From positions 1 to 55,673 of the forward strand of contig JAIEDQ010000085.1 of NCBI GenBank assembly GCA_029067895.1: 55,673 bases of DNA. The letters are read 5' to 3'. Of this stretch, positions 44,421 to 53,343 are shown piece after piece. Positions within the stretch are counted from its first letter, which is position 1, and the number at the start of each line of letters is the position of its first letter. Made by a program: the position numbers and the translations under genes. Below the pieces are notes generated by a model, which did not search any database, was not told the origin of the DNA, and was given only the letters and a program-made list of their open reading frames with translations. The stretch is from Oscillospiraceae bacterium (GTDB lineage: Bacteria; Bacillota; Clostridia; Oscillospirales; Ruminococcaceae).

Positions 44421-44496
44421 TTTCACTTAATAGACGTTTTTTTCACTTATTTGACGCGCAAACCGCCTTGTTCCGTATAAAAAAGTATGATATAAT
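44421..44496 (+). promoter_or_regulatory. folA upstream region: direct repeats and overlapping promoters
   Basis: TTTCACTTAATAGACG (44421-44436) and TTTCACTTATTTGACG (44441-44456) match at 14 of 16 positions with a 20-base period. Two promoters overlap: TTGACG (44451) with TATAAA (44475), spacer 18, and TTGTTC (44468) with TATAAT (44491), spacer 17. The repeats could be a site for a dimeric activator or repressor. Confidence 0.5.
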
Positions 44497-44524
44497 ATAT
44501 TTTTACGGCAGTAAACAAACAAAT

Positions 44525-44636
44525 TTGTTACAAATTTGCGCGGGACGCGGTTTTTGTCCCCGCATATAATGATTATTGCGAACCTGCCGAAAAACTGTAC
44601 CGAAAGGTACAAAGTACTGCATAGAAGGAGCGGATT
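44525..44636 (+). promoter_or_regulatory. Structured leader of folA
   Basis: A leader of about 135 bases with GCGGGAC pairing with GTCCCCGC (44540-44563), and TGTACC-GAAA-GGTACA (44597-44612), a stable GAAA-tetraloop hairpin close to the AGAAGGAG before the ATG. It does not match the tetrahydrofolate riboswitch as I know it. A regulatory role is possible. Confidence 0.35.
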
Positions 44637-44639
44637 TTA

Positions 44640-45125
44640 ATGATTACTGCAATTGCCGCTGTAAGCGAAAACTGGGGCATTGGAAAAAACAACGATTTGC
44701 TGTTCAACATTCCGGAGGACAAAAAATTTTTCCGCAGGACAACTTTACATCACACGATCATTATGGGCAGAAAGACCTTGCAGTCCCTGCCGAACGGCAA
44801 GCCTTTCAAGGACAGAGACAATATTATTTTATCGCGTGATATAAATTTTACCTGCGAGGGGACAAAAATTTGCAGAAGCGTGGAGGAAGTCCTTGAACTG
44901 ATAAAGGACAGAGAAAGAGTTTTTGTTGTGGGAGGCGGAGCGATATACCGCGATATGCTGCCCTACTGCGATAATGCGATCATCACAAAGGTCAGCGGAA
45001 AGCCCGACGCGGATGTGTTTTTCCCCAACCTTGACGAGGATCCCAATTGGCTGCTGATGAACACATCTGACGACCATGAATTTGAGGGACTGATATTCAA
45101 GTACTGCATATACGAGAAAAAATAA
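44640..45125 (+). CDS. folA: Dihydrofolate reductase
   Basis: NADPH-dependent reduction of dihydrofolate, 161 residues as usual. Motifs: ITAIAAVSENWGIGKNNDLLFNIP (quoted as AAVSENWGIG and LLFNIP, about 5-25) with the substrate-binding acidic residue, IIMGRKTLQSLP near 41-52 and VFVVGGGAIYRDML (about 96-109), the NADPH loop. AGAAGGAG precedes the ATG. The sirtuin gene follows after 24 bases. Confidence 0.96.
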   Translation: MITAIAAVSENWGIGKNNDLLFNIPEDKKFFRRTTLHHTIIMGRKTLQSLPNGKPFKDRDNIILSRDINFTCEGTKICRSVEEVLELIKDRERVFVVGGGAIYRDMLPYCDNAIITKVSGKPDADVFFPNLDEDPNWLLMNTSDDHEFEGLIFKYCIYEKK

Positions 45126-45149
45126 AAAAAGACAAGATAGGAGATTATT

Positions 45150-45878
45150 ATGGACAAATTGGAACAGCTCAGGCAATGGGTCAGCGAGTCTGACAACATC
45201 GTGTTTTTCGGCGGCGCGGGCGTGTCCACCGAGAGCGGCATACCTGATTTCAGGAGCGTGGACGGTCTTTACAATCAGAAATACAAATACCCTCCCGAAA
45301 CGATCTTGAGCAGGACATTTTACTGCAATCACCTTGACGATTTTTACGAGTTCTACCGTGACAAGCTTCTGCGTCTTGACGCCAAGCCGAATAAGGCGCA
45401 CATTGCTCTTGCTAAGCTGGAGGAAATGGGAAAGCTGAAAGCGGTCGTTACCCAGAATATAGACGGTCTGCACCAGGCTGCGGGCAGCAAAACGGTGTAC
45501 GAGCTTCACGGCTCGGTACACAGGAATTACTGTCTGCGCTGCGGAAAAATGCATACCGCAGAATATATCAAGAGCCTTGACGGACCTCCCCCGTGTCTTG
45601 ACTGCGGCGGACTTGTAAAGCCCGACGTGGTGCTGTACGAGGAGGGTCTCAACAGCGCGACCGTCAACGGAGCGATAGACGCTATCAAAAATTCGGATAT
45701 GCTTATTATCGGCGGTACGTCCCTGTCGGTTTATCCCGCAAGCGGACTTATCGAGTACTACAGCGGAAACAAGCTTGTGCTGATAAACAAGACCGCTACG
45801 GAAAAGGACGGCAAGGCGGACTTGCTTATCCACGACAGTATCGGTGCGGCTTTGTCATATGCTGTGGAAGGTGTATAG
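45150..45878 (+). CDS. cobB: NAD-dependent protein deacylase, Sir2 family (CobB-like)
   Basis: Removes acyl groups from protein lysines, consuming NAD+ and releasing nicotinamide. The 242-residue protein has the NAD-binding GAGVSTESGIPDFRS (22-36), TQNIDGLH (101-108), catalytic His120, a zinc ribbon with Cys128/131 and Cys149/152, and GTSLSVYPA late in the chain. It is cotranscribed after folA. nadC, which feeds NAD synthesis, lies 1.2 kb downstream on the same strand. Confidence 0.95.
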   Translation: MDKLEQLRQWVSESDNIVFFGGAGVSTESGIPDFRSVDGLYNQKYKYPPETILSRTFYCNHLDDFYEFYRDKLLRLDAKPNKAHIALAKLEEMGKLKAVVTQNIDGLHQAAGSKTVYELHGSVHRNYCLRCGKMHTAEYIKSLDGPPPCLDCGGLVKPDVVLYEEGLNSATVNGAIDAIKNSDMLIIGGTSLSVYPASGLIEYYSGNKLVLINKTATEKDGKADLLIHDSIGAALSYAVEGV

Positions 45879-45909
45879 TTGACAGTTGTTTGAAAGGCAG
45901 GCTGTGTGT

Positions 45910-47085
45910 ATGAAAAAGTTTTTTGCGGCGCTGCTGGTAATTTCCATAACGGCGGCTCTTGCGGGGTGCGGTAAAACTGCGGAGGAACAGCTTATTACAG
46001 AGGATAGCTCGGCGGTGACGGAAGCTTCCGCCGATGTTTCAGATACTGAAACAGCCATTTTTTCCGACAGTGAAACTAAAGACTCAACATTAAAAGAAAC
46101 TTCCGAAACAAAAACAGAGACGGTTACAGAAAAATCAGCCGCTACCGAAAAACGCGGAGAAACCTTTTCTGCGGACGCGGAATCACTGATGGGCGAGTGG
46201 TATGCCATAAATTTTATCGACATGGAAAATGCCGCAGTCACATTCGGAGAGGACGGCAGCTTTTCTCTTGTACGTGACGACTTTACGGAAATCGGTACAT
46301 ATACCGTTTCGGACGGTCTTGTAGAGGTGATCTACAACGACGGAGAGGACTGGGAAGCCTGGACGGCAATTTTTGACGGCGATGTTCTTATTCTTAAATT
46401 TATCGGCTGGAATTATGAGCTGATCAAGGAAGAGTACAGACCGTATGACAGCGGGCTGTCGGTAGGAGAATATCTTGACAGAGAGGGAACTGACGGTATC
46501 GAATATGTTTTGTCAAAAGAAAGATCGGCGCTTGCAGAGCAGGAAGATATTCTCGGTGTATGGTATACTGAAAAAGATGATTTAGAGGGTATTATAATCT
46601 TTAATGAGCAAAGTTTTGCAGAGCTTTCTGTCGGTGATATATCGGAAATTCCCGTGGCAGTCAGAAACGGCAGATTTGTTGAAACGGGCGAAATGCCGCA
46701 AAATGTTTCTTTAGAAGATGAACGTTGCTTTTATCTCTGCGGCGGAAAAATTTATGCGATAATATGTGATGATGATTATTTCGCATATGATGACCATACG
46801 CTTATTCTTGAAAAATATGAACCGGATGAACCGATGACTTTGACTGCCGATATGCTTGACGGCGGTGTGAGCCGTGATTCTGAAACATACTATTACTTTA
46901 AAGACAACAAATTTTACAGCTTTACGGAAATTGAAGATATGACCGGATATGATTTTAAAATTGACGGCGATAAGATCATTCTTCCTATTGACGGTAAAGA
47001 TGTAACGTTTTCATATTATATTTTGGGCTATGATCTTTATCTCATGGGAGAAGATATGAATATTGCCTTTGTTTTACCGGAATAA
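45910..47085 (+). CDS. Lipoprotein with two tandem lipocalin-like domains
   Basis: A 391-residue exported lipoprotein. The lipobox LAGC ends the signal peptide near residue 18. A Ser/Thr/Glu-rich linker runs from about 20 to 95. Two similar beta-rich units follow, one starting LMGEWYAINF and the other ILGVWYTEKD, which suggests internal duplication; a third, partial unit may lie at the end. Codon use shifts to markedly AT-rich from about 46530 onward, unlike the preceding half and the neighbours. Function unknown. I use the ATG at 45910. Confidence 0.82.
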   Translation: MKKFFAALLVISITAALAGCGKTAEEQLITEDSSAVTEASADVSDTETAIFSDSETKDSTLKETSETKTETVTEKSAATEKRGETFSADAESLMGEWYAINFIDMENAAVTFGEDGSFSLVRDDFTEIGTYTVSDGLVEVIYNDGEDWEAWTAIFDGDVLILKFIGWNYELIKEEYRPYDSGLSVGEYLDREGTDGIEYVLSKERSALAEQEDILGVWYTEKDDLEGIIIFNEQSFAELSVGDISEIPVAVRNGRFVETGEMPQNVSLEDERCFYLCGGKIYAIICDDDYFAYDDHTLILEKYEPDEPMTLTADMLDGGVSRDSETYYYFKDNKFYSFTEIEDMTGYDFKIDGDKIILPIDGKDVTFSYYILGYDLYLMGEDMNIAFVLPE

Positions 47086-47103
47086 CAGAAAGGAGCAATC
47101 AAA

Positions 47104-47943
47104 ATGAACTTACCGAATTTTTACGTTGACGACATTATCACACGCGCTCTGGCTGAGGACATCAACTACATAGACCTCGCCACCGACTACCTGCTTGACG
47201 ACGAGGATATTTCCACCGCAAGCTTTATTGCAAAAGCTGAGGGCGTTCTCTGCGGCATTGACTGCGCGCTGAGGGTTTTCACACTGATTGACGGAGATGT
47301 TAAGTCCGAGATAAAAATAAAGGACGGCGAAAAGGTCTGCAAGGGCGACGTTATCGCAACAGTTACGGGACGCACCAAATCCATTTTAAAGGGCGAAAGG
47401 ACGTCTCTCAACATTTTGCAGCATATGTCGGGAATTGCCTCCGAGACAGCTAAATACGTTGCTTGCTGCGAGGAAACAAACTGCACTATAGCGGAGACAA
47501 GAAAGACCCTCCCCGGACTCCGCGCGCTGGAGAAGTACGCTGTTGTTGTCGGCGGAGGAAAAAATCACCGCTTCAATCTTTCCGACGGAGCAATGCTCAA
47601 GGACAACCATATCGACGCTTACGGCAGCCTTTCAAACGCGGTTGCCGCCCTTCGCGCAAAGGTCGGACACATGGTAAAGATAGAGGTCGAGGTGCGCAGC
47701 TTTGAAGAGCTTTGGGAGGCTTTGAACTGCCAGGCGGACGTTATCATGCTCGACAATATGACTGTGGAGCAGATGGCGGAATGCGTTAAAATTGCAGGCG
47801 GCAAGTCTGTCCTCGAAGCGTCGGGAAATATCACACTTGCAAATGCGGCGGAGGTCGCAAAAACAGGTGTGGACATTATTTCCGTGGGCGCGCTTACTCA
47901 CTCGGTAAAGGCATTTGATATATCTTTAAAAATTTCCAAATAG
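47104..47943 (+). CDS. nadC: Nicotinate-nucleotide diphosphorylase (carboxylating)
   Basis: Converts quinolinate and PRPP to nicotinate mononucleotide in NAD synthesis. At 279 residues it is normal. RTSLNILQHMSGIAS (about 99-113), AETRKTLPGLRALEKYAV (about 124-141) and GGGKNHRFNLSDGAMLKDNH (quoted as GGGKNHRFNL) are the substrate-binding motifs; VEVEVRS and MLDNM complete the barrel. GGAG precedes the ATG. nadA and nadB are not nearby. Confidence 0.96.
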   Translation: MNLPNFYVDDIITRALAEDINYIDLATDYLLDDEDISTASFIAKAEGVLCGIDCALRVFTLIDGDVKSEIKIKDGEKVCKGDVIATVTGRTKSILKGERTSLNILQHMSGIASETAKYVACCEETNCTIAETRKTLPGLRALEKYAVVVGGGKNHRFNLSDGAMLKDNHIDAYGSLSNAVAALRAKVGHMVKIEVEVRSFEELWEALNCQADVIMLDNMTVEQMAECVKIAGGKSVLEASGNITLANAAEVAKTGVDIISVGALTHSVKAFDISLKISK

Positions 47944-47968
47944 CACCATAGAAATATATAGCAGTCAC

Positions 47969-47998
47969 TTGACAGAGTATATACAAATGTGATATACT
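47969..47998 (+). promoter_or_regulatory. Promoter and operator of the RelB/YoeB module
   Basis: TTGACA (47969-47974) and TATACT (47993-47998) with an 18-base spacer. AGTATAT and ATATACT (47976-47998) form an inverted repeat across the spacer and -10 box, fitting autoregulation by the antitoxin complex. Confidence 0.7.
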
Positions 47999-48020
47999 AT
48001 CGGTGAAAGGAGTGTTATAT

Positions 48021-48284
48021 ATGACACAGATAAATTTTAGAATAGATGACGAGGTAAAGGAAAGTGCAGAGCGCGCTTTAAAGGCTATGGGGCTTAATAT
48101 GTCCACAGCTATAACCATGTTTTTGACAAAGGTCGGCAGGGAACAGCGTATCCCGTTTGAAATAACTGCCGACCCGTTTTATTCCGAAAGCAATATGCGG
48201 TATCTGGAAAAGCTTGCTGCCGACGTTAAAAACGGTAATGCACATTTTGAAGAGCACGAATTGACAGAGGTAGATGACGAATGA
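48021..48284 (+). CDS. RelB/DinJ-family antitoxin
   Basis: An 87-residue antitoxin. The N-terminal ribbon-helix-helix (QINFRIDDEVKESAERALKAMG, quoted as QINFRIDDEVK and ALKAMGLNMSTAI) binds the operator; the acidic C-terminus (FEEHELTEVDDE) would wrap the toxin. GAAAGGAG precedes the ATG at 48021. The stop overlaps the toxin start by four bases, ensuring coupled expression. The pair has its own promoter and sits between nadC and the activase gene, a typical location for a mobile or selfish module. Confidence 0.93.
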   Translation: MTQINFRIDDEVKESAERALKAMGLNMSTAITMFLTKVGREQRIPFEITADPFYSESNMRYLEKLAADVKNGNAHFEEHELTEVDDE

Positions 48285-48541
48285 AGCTTTTGTGGGAAGA
48301 CAGGGCATGGGATGAGTATTTGTACTGGCAAAATCAAGATAGAAAAACATTGAAAAAAATAAATAAAATTATTACTGACATTCAGCGAAATCCATTTGAC
48401 GGCATAAGCAAACCAGAGCCGCTCAAAGGAAATATGTCGGGTTGGTGGAGCAGGCGTATTGACGATTCAAACAGAATTGTTTATTATGTTGAAAACGGTA
48501 TTATTTTTGTTATGTCCTGCAAAGGTCACTATGAAGATTAA
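48281..48541 (+). CDS. yoeB: YoeB/Txe-family mRNA interferase toxin
   Basis: An 86-residue RelE-fold endoribonuclease that cuts mRNA on the ribosome. Residues Glu46, Arg65, His83 and Tyr84 fall at the same numbers as the catalytic residues of E. coli YoeB. ISKPEPLKGNMSGWWSRRID and RIVYYVENG are family motifs. The catalytic set is intact, so the toxin should be active, held by the RelB-like antitoxin encoded just upstream. Confidence 0.94.
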   Translation: MKLLWEDRAWDEYLYWQNQDRKTLKKINKIITDIQRNPFDGISKPEPLKGNMSGWWSRRIDDSNRIVYYVENGIIFVMSCKGHYED

Positions 48542-48577
48542 TTTGCAAAATCTGTATATTAAAAAGGAATTATAACT

Positions 48578-51505
48578 ATGAGTAAAATTTTTTCGCTTGG
48601 CGTTGACGTTGGTTCGACAACGGTCAAAACGGTTATTCTGGACGAGGAAAGCAATATTATCCGCTCGCGGTATCAGCGGCACTTCTCAAAGGTGCGGGAG
48701 ACCGTGGAGGAGCAGCTTTCCGAAATAGCGGAGGAATATTCTGACTGCGAGTTCCGTCTGAGCATTACGGGCTCTGCGGGACTTGGTCTTGCCAACGCCT
48801 CGGGACTTCCCTTTGTGCAGGAGGTTTTCGGTGCGTTTATTGCGGTAAACCACAGCTATCCCGACGCGGACGTTGTTATCGAGCTTGGCGGCGAGGACGC
48901 GAAGATAATCTTCCTGACGGGCGGAGTTGAGCAGCGTATGAACGGCTCCTGTGCGGGAGGCACGGGCGCGTTCATAGACCAGATGGCTACCCTTTTGGGA
49001 ATTACAACAGACGAGCTTGACAGGCTCGCTCTGAATGCGGAAAAGCTTTACCCCATAGCTTCGCGGTGCGGAGTTTTCGCAAAGTCGGACATTCAGCCCC
49101 TGCTCAATCAGGGCGCAAAGCGTGAGGATATTGCCGCTTCGATTTTCCAAGCGGTTGTTGACCAGACCGTTTCGGGACTTGCTCAGGGTCGCGAGATCAA
49201 GGGTAAAGTTCTGTTTCTGGGCGGTCCTCTGTCTTTCCAGAAAGGACTTCGCAAGGCGTTTGTGAACAGTCTGAAGCTTTCAGACGAGAATGCTGTTTTC
49301 CCCGAAAACGCACCCTGCTTTATGGCGTTCGGCTGCGCTCTTTACGCAAAGGAAAACGTTGAGCCTATGCCCATCGACGAAATTACCGAGCGTCTGAAAA
49401 ACGCCGAAATGAAAGACGATATTATTACGGGTCAGCCGCTTTTCGGCTCCAAGGAGGAGTACGAAAGCTTTGTTGCAAGACACAGGCAGTTCGACCTGAA
49501 ATATGCGGATATAAACAAATACGAGGGAGAGGCTTACCTTGGTATCGACGCGGGTTCAACCACTACGAAGCTGGTGCTTATCACTCCCGAGGGAGAGCTT
49601 CTCTATCAGCATTACTGCTCCAGTATGGGCAGACCGCTGGATATTATTTCCGCAAAGCTTAAAGAAATCTACGCTCTTGCAGGGGACAGAATAAAGATAG
49701 TCTCCTCGGCGGTAACAGGCTACGGTGAGGACCTTATCAGAGCGGGTCTGGGAATAGACCACGGCATTGTTGAGACGGTCGCTCATTACAAGGCGGCAAG
49801 CTTTTTCGAGCCCGAAGTTGACTTTATCATCGACATCGGCGGTCAGGACATAAAGTGCTTTAAAATAAAAAACAAGGCTATCGACAGCATTATGCTGAAC
49901 GAAGCCTGCTCGTCGGGCTGCGGCTCTTTTATCCAGACGTTCGCGCTTGCTATGGGCTATGATATTGCGGAATTTTCCCAGCTGGGACTTTTCGCCGAAA
50001 AGCCTGTTGACCTTGGCTCACGCTGCACGGTTTTCATGAACAGCTCCGTAAAGCAGGCGCAGAAGGACGGCGCGTCCGTGGAGGATATTTCCGCGGGACT
50101 TTCCTCGTCCATAATCAAAAACGCGGTCTATAAGGTTATCCGCGCGAAATCAGTGGACGAGCTTGGAAAGCACATTGTTGTTCAGGGAGGAACGTTCCTC
50201 AACGACGCGGTGCTGCGCTCCTTTGAACTGGAGCTTGGCAGGAACGTTGTCCGTCCCGCAATCGCGGGTCTTATGGGAGCGTTCGGCTGCGCTCTGTACG
50301 CTATGGAGCACAGAGGCGAAAAGTCCTCAATGCTCACCGCGGAACAGCTTGAAAATTTCACATACTCAGCAAAGCAGAGAAACTGCGGCGGCTGTACGGC
50401 GCACTGCAACCTGACGGTTATAAGTTTTGGCGACGGAAGAAAGTTTATCAGCGGAAACCGCTGCGAAAAGGGCGCGGGAATATCTTCCACCGAGGAAAAG
50501 CTTTGCCTTTACGAGTACAAATACGACCGCCTGTTAAGCGTTGTGAACGAGAAGCCCGCTTCTCCAAAAGCAAAGGTTGGACTTCCACTTTGTCTGGGCT
50601 TTTACGAGCAGCTTCCTTTCTGGCACAGGGTTTTCACCGACCTTGGCTTCGAGGTCATTGTCAGTGAGGAAAGCTCCCGCGACATCTACTACAAGGGTCA
50701 GCACACCATTCCCTCGGACACGGTATGCTACCCCGCGAAGCTTGCCCACGGACATATTCTCAGTTTGCTTGAACGGGGCGCGGACTTCATCTTCTACCCC
50801 TGCGAAAGCTACAATATTGACGAGGGACAAAGTGACAACCACTATAACTGTCCCGTGGTTGCATACTATCCCGAACTGCTGAAAGCCAACGTGGGAGAGC
50901 TTAACGACGATAACTTCCTGCACCCGTACATTGACATAAATCTTGAAAAGCATTTTGCCGAGGTAATGAGCAAGTCCCTTGCCAAGTACGGCGTTACCAA
51001 AAAGGACGCTAAAGCTGTCTGGAGCAAGGCTATGGAGGCTATGAAAAGCTATCTTGCAGACGTTGTGAAAAAGGGCGAGGAGATAATCAAAAAGGCGCGG
51101 GAGCGTAAAATGCCGATAATCGTGCTGTCGGGACGTCCCTACCATATCGACCCCGAAATAAACCATGGTATCCAGAAGCTTATCACAAGTCTTGGACTGG
51201 CTGTCATAACCGAGGACAGCGTTGCTCACCTTGCCGATACGCCCGAGCTTACCGTCCTGAACCAGTGGACTTATCATTCCCGTCTCTACCGCGCGGCGAA
51301 GTATGTCACCACGCAGCCCGATATGCAGCTTGTACAGCTTGTTTCCTTCGGCTGCGGAATTGATGCTATAACCACGGACGAGGTGCGTTCCATTCTCGAA
51401 AGCGGCGGAAAGCTTTATACGCAGCTTAAAATTGACGAGATAAACAATCTGGGCGCGGCGAAAATTCGTCTCAGAAGCTTGGTTGCGGCTATGGCTGCGG
51501 ATTGA
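48578..51505 (+). CDS. Acyl-CoA dehydratase activase with two ATPase domains (BadF/BcrD/HgdC type)
   Basis: A 975-residue protein with two ASKHA ATPase domains. Domain 1 (about 3-275) starts GVDVGSTTVKT, has GGEDAKI and SCAGGTG with Cys125, and RCGVF with Cys163; domain 2 (about 320-590) starts GIDAGSTTTKL, has GGQDIKC, ACSSGCG (Cys near 443) and RCTVF (near 482). These cysteines correspond to those holding the bridging 4Fe-4S cluster in HgdC. Residues 640-975 form a DUF2229/dehydratase-like region with NCGGCTAHC near 607. Relatives are usually single proteins of about 1400 residues; here the end lies in a separate gene (52069-53295). Confidence 0.92.
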   Translation: MSKIFSLGVDVGSTTVKTVILDEESNIIRSRYQRHFSKVRETVEEQLSEIAEEYSDCEFRLSITGSAGLGLANASGLPFVQEVFGAFIAVNHSYPDADVVIELGGEDAKIIFLTGGVEQRMNGSCAGGTGAFIDQMATLLGITTDELDRLALNAEKLYPIASRCGVFAKSDIQPLLNQGAKREDIAASIFQAVVDQTVSGLAQGREIKGKVLFLGGPLSFQKGLRKAFVNSLKLSDENAVFPENAPCFMAFGCALYAKENVEPMPIDEITERLKNAEMKDDIITGQPLFGSKEEYESFVARHRQFDLKYADINKYEGEAYLGIDAGSTTTKLVLITPEGELLYQHYCSSMGRPLDIISAKLKEIYALAGDRIKIVSSAVTGYGEDLIRAGLGIDHGIVETVAHYKAASFFEPEVDFIIDIGGQDIKCFKIKNKAIDSIMLNEACSSGCGSFIQTFALAMGYDIAEFSQLGLFAEKPVDLGSRCTVFMNSSVKQAQKDGASVEDISAGLSSSIIKNAVYKVIRAKSVDELGKHIVVQGGTFLNDAVLRSFELELGRNVVRPAIAGLMGAFGCALYAMEHRGEKSSMLTAEQLENFTYSAKQRNCGGCTAHCNLTVISFGDGRKFISGNRCEKGAGISSTEEKLCLYEYKYDRLLSVVNEKPASPKAKVGLPLCLGFYEQLPFWHRVFTDLGFEVIVSEESSRDIYYKGQHTIPSDTVCYPAKLAHGHILSLLERGADFIFYPCESYNIDEGQSDNHYNCPVVAYYPELLKANVGELNDDNFLHPYIDINLEKHFAEVMSKSLAKYGVTKKDAKAVWSKAMEAMKSYLADVVKKGEEIIKKARERKMPIIVLSGRPYHIDPEINHGIQKLITSLGLAVITEDSVAHLADTPELTVLNQWTYHSRLYRAAKYVTTQPDMQLVQLVSFGCGIDAITTDEVRSILESGGKLYTQLKIDEINNLGAAKIRLRSLVAAMAAD

Positions 51506-51535
51506 TTTGGACAATATAAACTTTTGAGGTAAATG

Positions 51536-52039
51536 ATGTTAGCAATCGAAGAAAGACTATTTAATGAATATAAACAAGTTGACAAATTATGCCGTGAAAT
51601 TTTTTCAAGCCAAAGCGGAGTTACCCAATACATTACGGAAATGGAGAGGATAGCTTCATATGGACGTTCTGTAATACCGTCGTGGAATGACGATTATTAT
51701 ACGTTAAAACGCGTGCGATGGCTTAGGAATAAAATAGCCCACGAGTCAGGTGCAACGGAGTGTAATGAGAATGATGCGGCATGGCTGGAGAATTTTCACA
51801 GACGGCTTTTGGCGCGGCAGGATCCGCTTGCATTGCTTAGCCAATTTAATTATGAACGGTCGAATTATCCTCCAAGACAAGAAAGCAAGCCAATCTATTC
51901 AGAACAAATGGCGTACAGAAACGCTCATTTGCGGAAGAAAAAAGATTCTTCTTTAAAGACAGCGATAATCGTATTAGTCGAAGTACTCGTCATACTTTAC
52001 ATTGTGGCATTACTCCTAACGGCAATGACTATGGTATAA
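51536..52039 (+). CDS. HEPN-like small membrane protein
   Basis: A 167-residue protein between two halves of the activase/dehydratase locus. LRNKIAHE (63-70) has the R-x4-H arrangement found in HEPN-domain proteins, many of them ribonucleases in toxin and defence systems; the rest of the domain is helical (about 5-100). A linker rich in Tyr/Pro/Lys precedes a single C-terminal membrane helix (about 142-164). Base composition is more AT-rich than both neighbours, a sign of insertion. I use the second ATG (51536), six bases after GAGG. The family is not certain; function is not assigned. Confidence 0.72.
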   Translation: MLAIEERLFNEYKQVDKLCREIFSSQSGVTQYITEMERIASYGRSVIPSWNDDYYTLKRVRWLRNKIAHESGATECNENDAAWLENFHRRLLARQDPLALLSQFNYERSNYPPRQESKPIYSEQMAYRNAHLRKKKDSSLKTAIIVLVEVLVILYIVALLLTAMTMV

Positions 52040-52068
52040 AAATTATTTTACTAAGGAGTGCTTTTTAT

Positions 52069-53295
52069 TTGTCCAACGCAAAATTTACCCCCGAAATGAA
52101 GCATACACACACAATCCTTATCCCAGATATGCTGCCGATACATTTCGGTCTTATAATGGAAATTTTCCGCAATAACGGCTACAAAATGGAGCTGCTCACG
52201 TCCTCCGCAAGAAGCGTTGTGGACGAGGGCTTGAAGCACGTCCACAACGACACCTGCTACCCAGCACTGCTTGTTATCGGACAGTTCATCGACGCGCTGA
52301 AAAGCGGAAAATACGACGTTAACAAGGTCGCCCTGCTTATCTCCCAGACGGGAGGAGGCTGCCGCGCTTCAAACTATATACACCTTTTGAGAAAGGCTCT
52401 GGACGAGGAATTTCCGCAGATACCCGTGCTGTCCCTGAATTTCAGCGGACTTGAAAAGGACAGCGGCTTCAAGATAACCGCGGGAATGTTCCTGCAAATG
52501 CTTTACGCCGTGCTGTACGGAGATATCCTTATGAGCCTCTATAACACCTGCCGCGCCTACGAGGTGCGCAAGGGGGACAGCAAGGCTGTCCTTGACAAAT
52601 GGCGGGACAAGATATCGGAGCTTTTCCGCAAGGGCGGATACCGAAAGACTAAAAAGCTTTACCGCGAAATCCTTGCGGATTTTTCCGCAGTCGAGCGTAC
52701 AAAGGAAAAGAAAATACGCGTGGGTATCGTAGGTGAGATTTACGTCAAGTATTCCCCCCTTGCAAACAATCATCTGGAGGATTTTCTCATATCCGAGGGC
52801 TGCGAGCCTGTTGTTCCCGCCTTTCTGGATTTCTGTCTGTACTGCGCGGTAAACACCGTCAACGACGGAACTATCTACAATTTCAGCAACGGCACGACCA
52901 GAATTTTCGGCATTGCCTACAAGCTGATATACCATATGCAGAAGCAGATGATCGCCGTCATGAAAGAGCATGGCGAGTTCGACCCGCCCCACGATTTCGA
53001 GGACCTGCGGGCATATGCGGACAAGTATATGCACCAAGGCGTGAAGATGGGTGAGGGCTGGCTTATCCCCGCGGAAATGGCTGCACTTGCTCACGGCGGC
53101 GTGGAAAATATAATCTGCACACAACCGTTCGGTTGTCTGCCCAATCACATTGTTGCAAAGGGAATGTCCCGCGTTATCAAGGAGGCTTTCCCGCAGGCGA
53201 ATATCGTTGCGGTGGACTACGACCCCGGCGCAACGCGCGTCAATCAGGAAAACCGTATCAAGCTAATGCTTGCAAACGCTAAAAAAGAGATATAA
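52069..53295 (+). CDS. 2-hydroxyacyl-CoA dehydratase-like protein (C-terminal partner of the activase)
   Basis: A 408-residue protein of the dehydratase/DUF2229 superfamily. HNDTCYPALLVIGQFIDAL (about 64-82) holds the conserved cysteine expected to bind a 4Fe-4S cluster; QTGGGCRASNY, VPAFLDFCLYCAVNTV and CTQPFGCLPNHIVAKG (about 348-363) add further cysteines. The start is TTG at 52069 with AAGGAG ten bases upstream. Together with the 975-residue protein it covers the length of the single ~1400-residue activase-dehydratase proteins of other Firmicutes. Their substrate is unknown. Confidence 0.87.
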   Translation: MSNAKFTPEMKHTHTILIPDMLPIHFGLIMEIFRNNGYKMELLTSSARSVVDEGLKHVHNDTCYPALLVIGQFIDALKSGKYDVNKVALLISQTGGGCRASNYIHLLRKALDEEFPQIPVLSLNFSGLEKDSGFKITAGMFLQMLYAVLYGDILMSLYNTCRAYEVRKGDSKAVLDKWRDKISELFRKGGYRKTKKLYREILADFSAVERTKEKKIRVGIVGEIYVKYSPLANNHLEDFLISEGCEPVVPAFLDFCLYCAVNTVNDGTIYNFSNGTTRIFGIAYKLIYHMQKQMIAVMKEHGEFDPPHDFEDLRAYADKYMHQGVKMGEGWLIPAEMAALAHGGVENIICTQPFGCLPNHIVAKGMSRVIKEAFPQANIVAVDYDPGATRVNQENRIKLMLANAKKEI

Positions 53296-53298
53296 GAA

Positions 53299-53343
53299 AA
53301 GAGGATAGGATTACCGAAAAAGTAATTCTATCCTCTGATTTTA
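53299..53343. terminator. Bidirectional terminator after the dehydratase-like gene
   Basis: AGAGGATAG-GATTAC and GTAATTCTATCCTCT pair over about 15 bases, with GATTTTATT on the plus strand; the LRR lipoprotein gene converges on it. Confidence 0.85.

Noticed and set aside
44829-45833. Long minus-strand frame opposite folA and the sirtuin gene
   Set aside because: It spans two convincing genes on the other strand and has no family resemblance.
48578-51505. Single-domain hydantoinase or chaperone of the Hsp70 fold
   Set aside because: The ASKHA fold is shared, but the paired cysteines at CAGGTG/RCGVF and CSSGCG/RCTVF mark the dehydratase-activase family.
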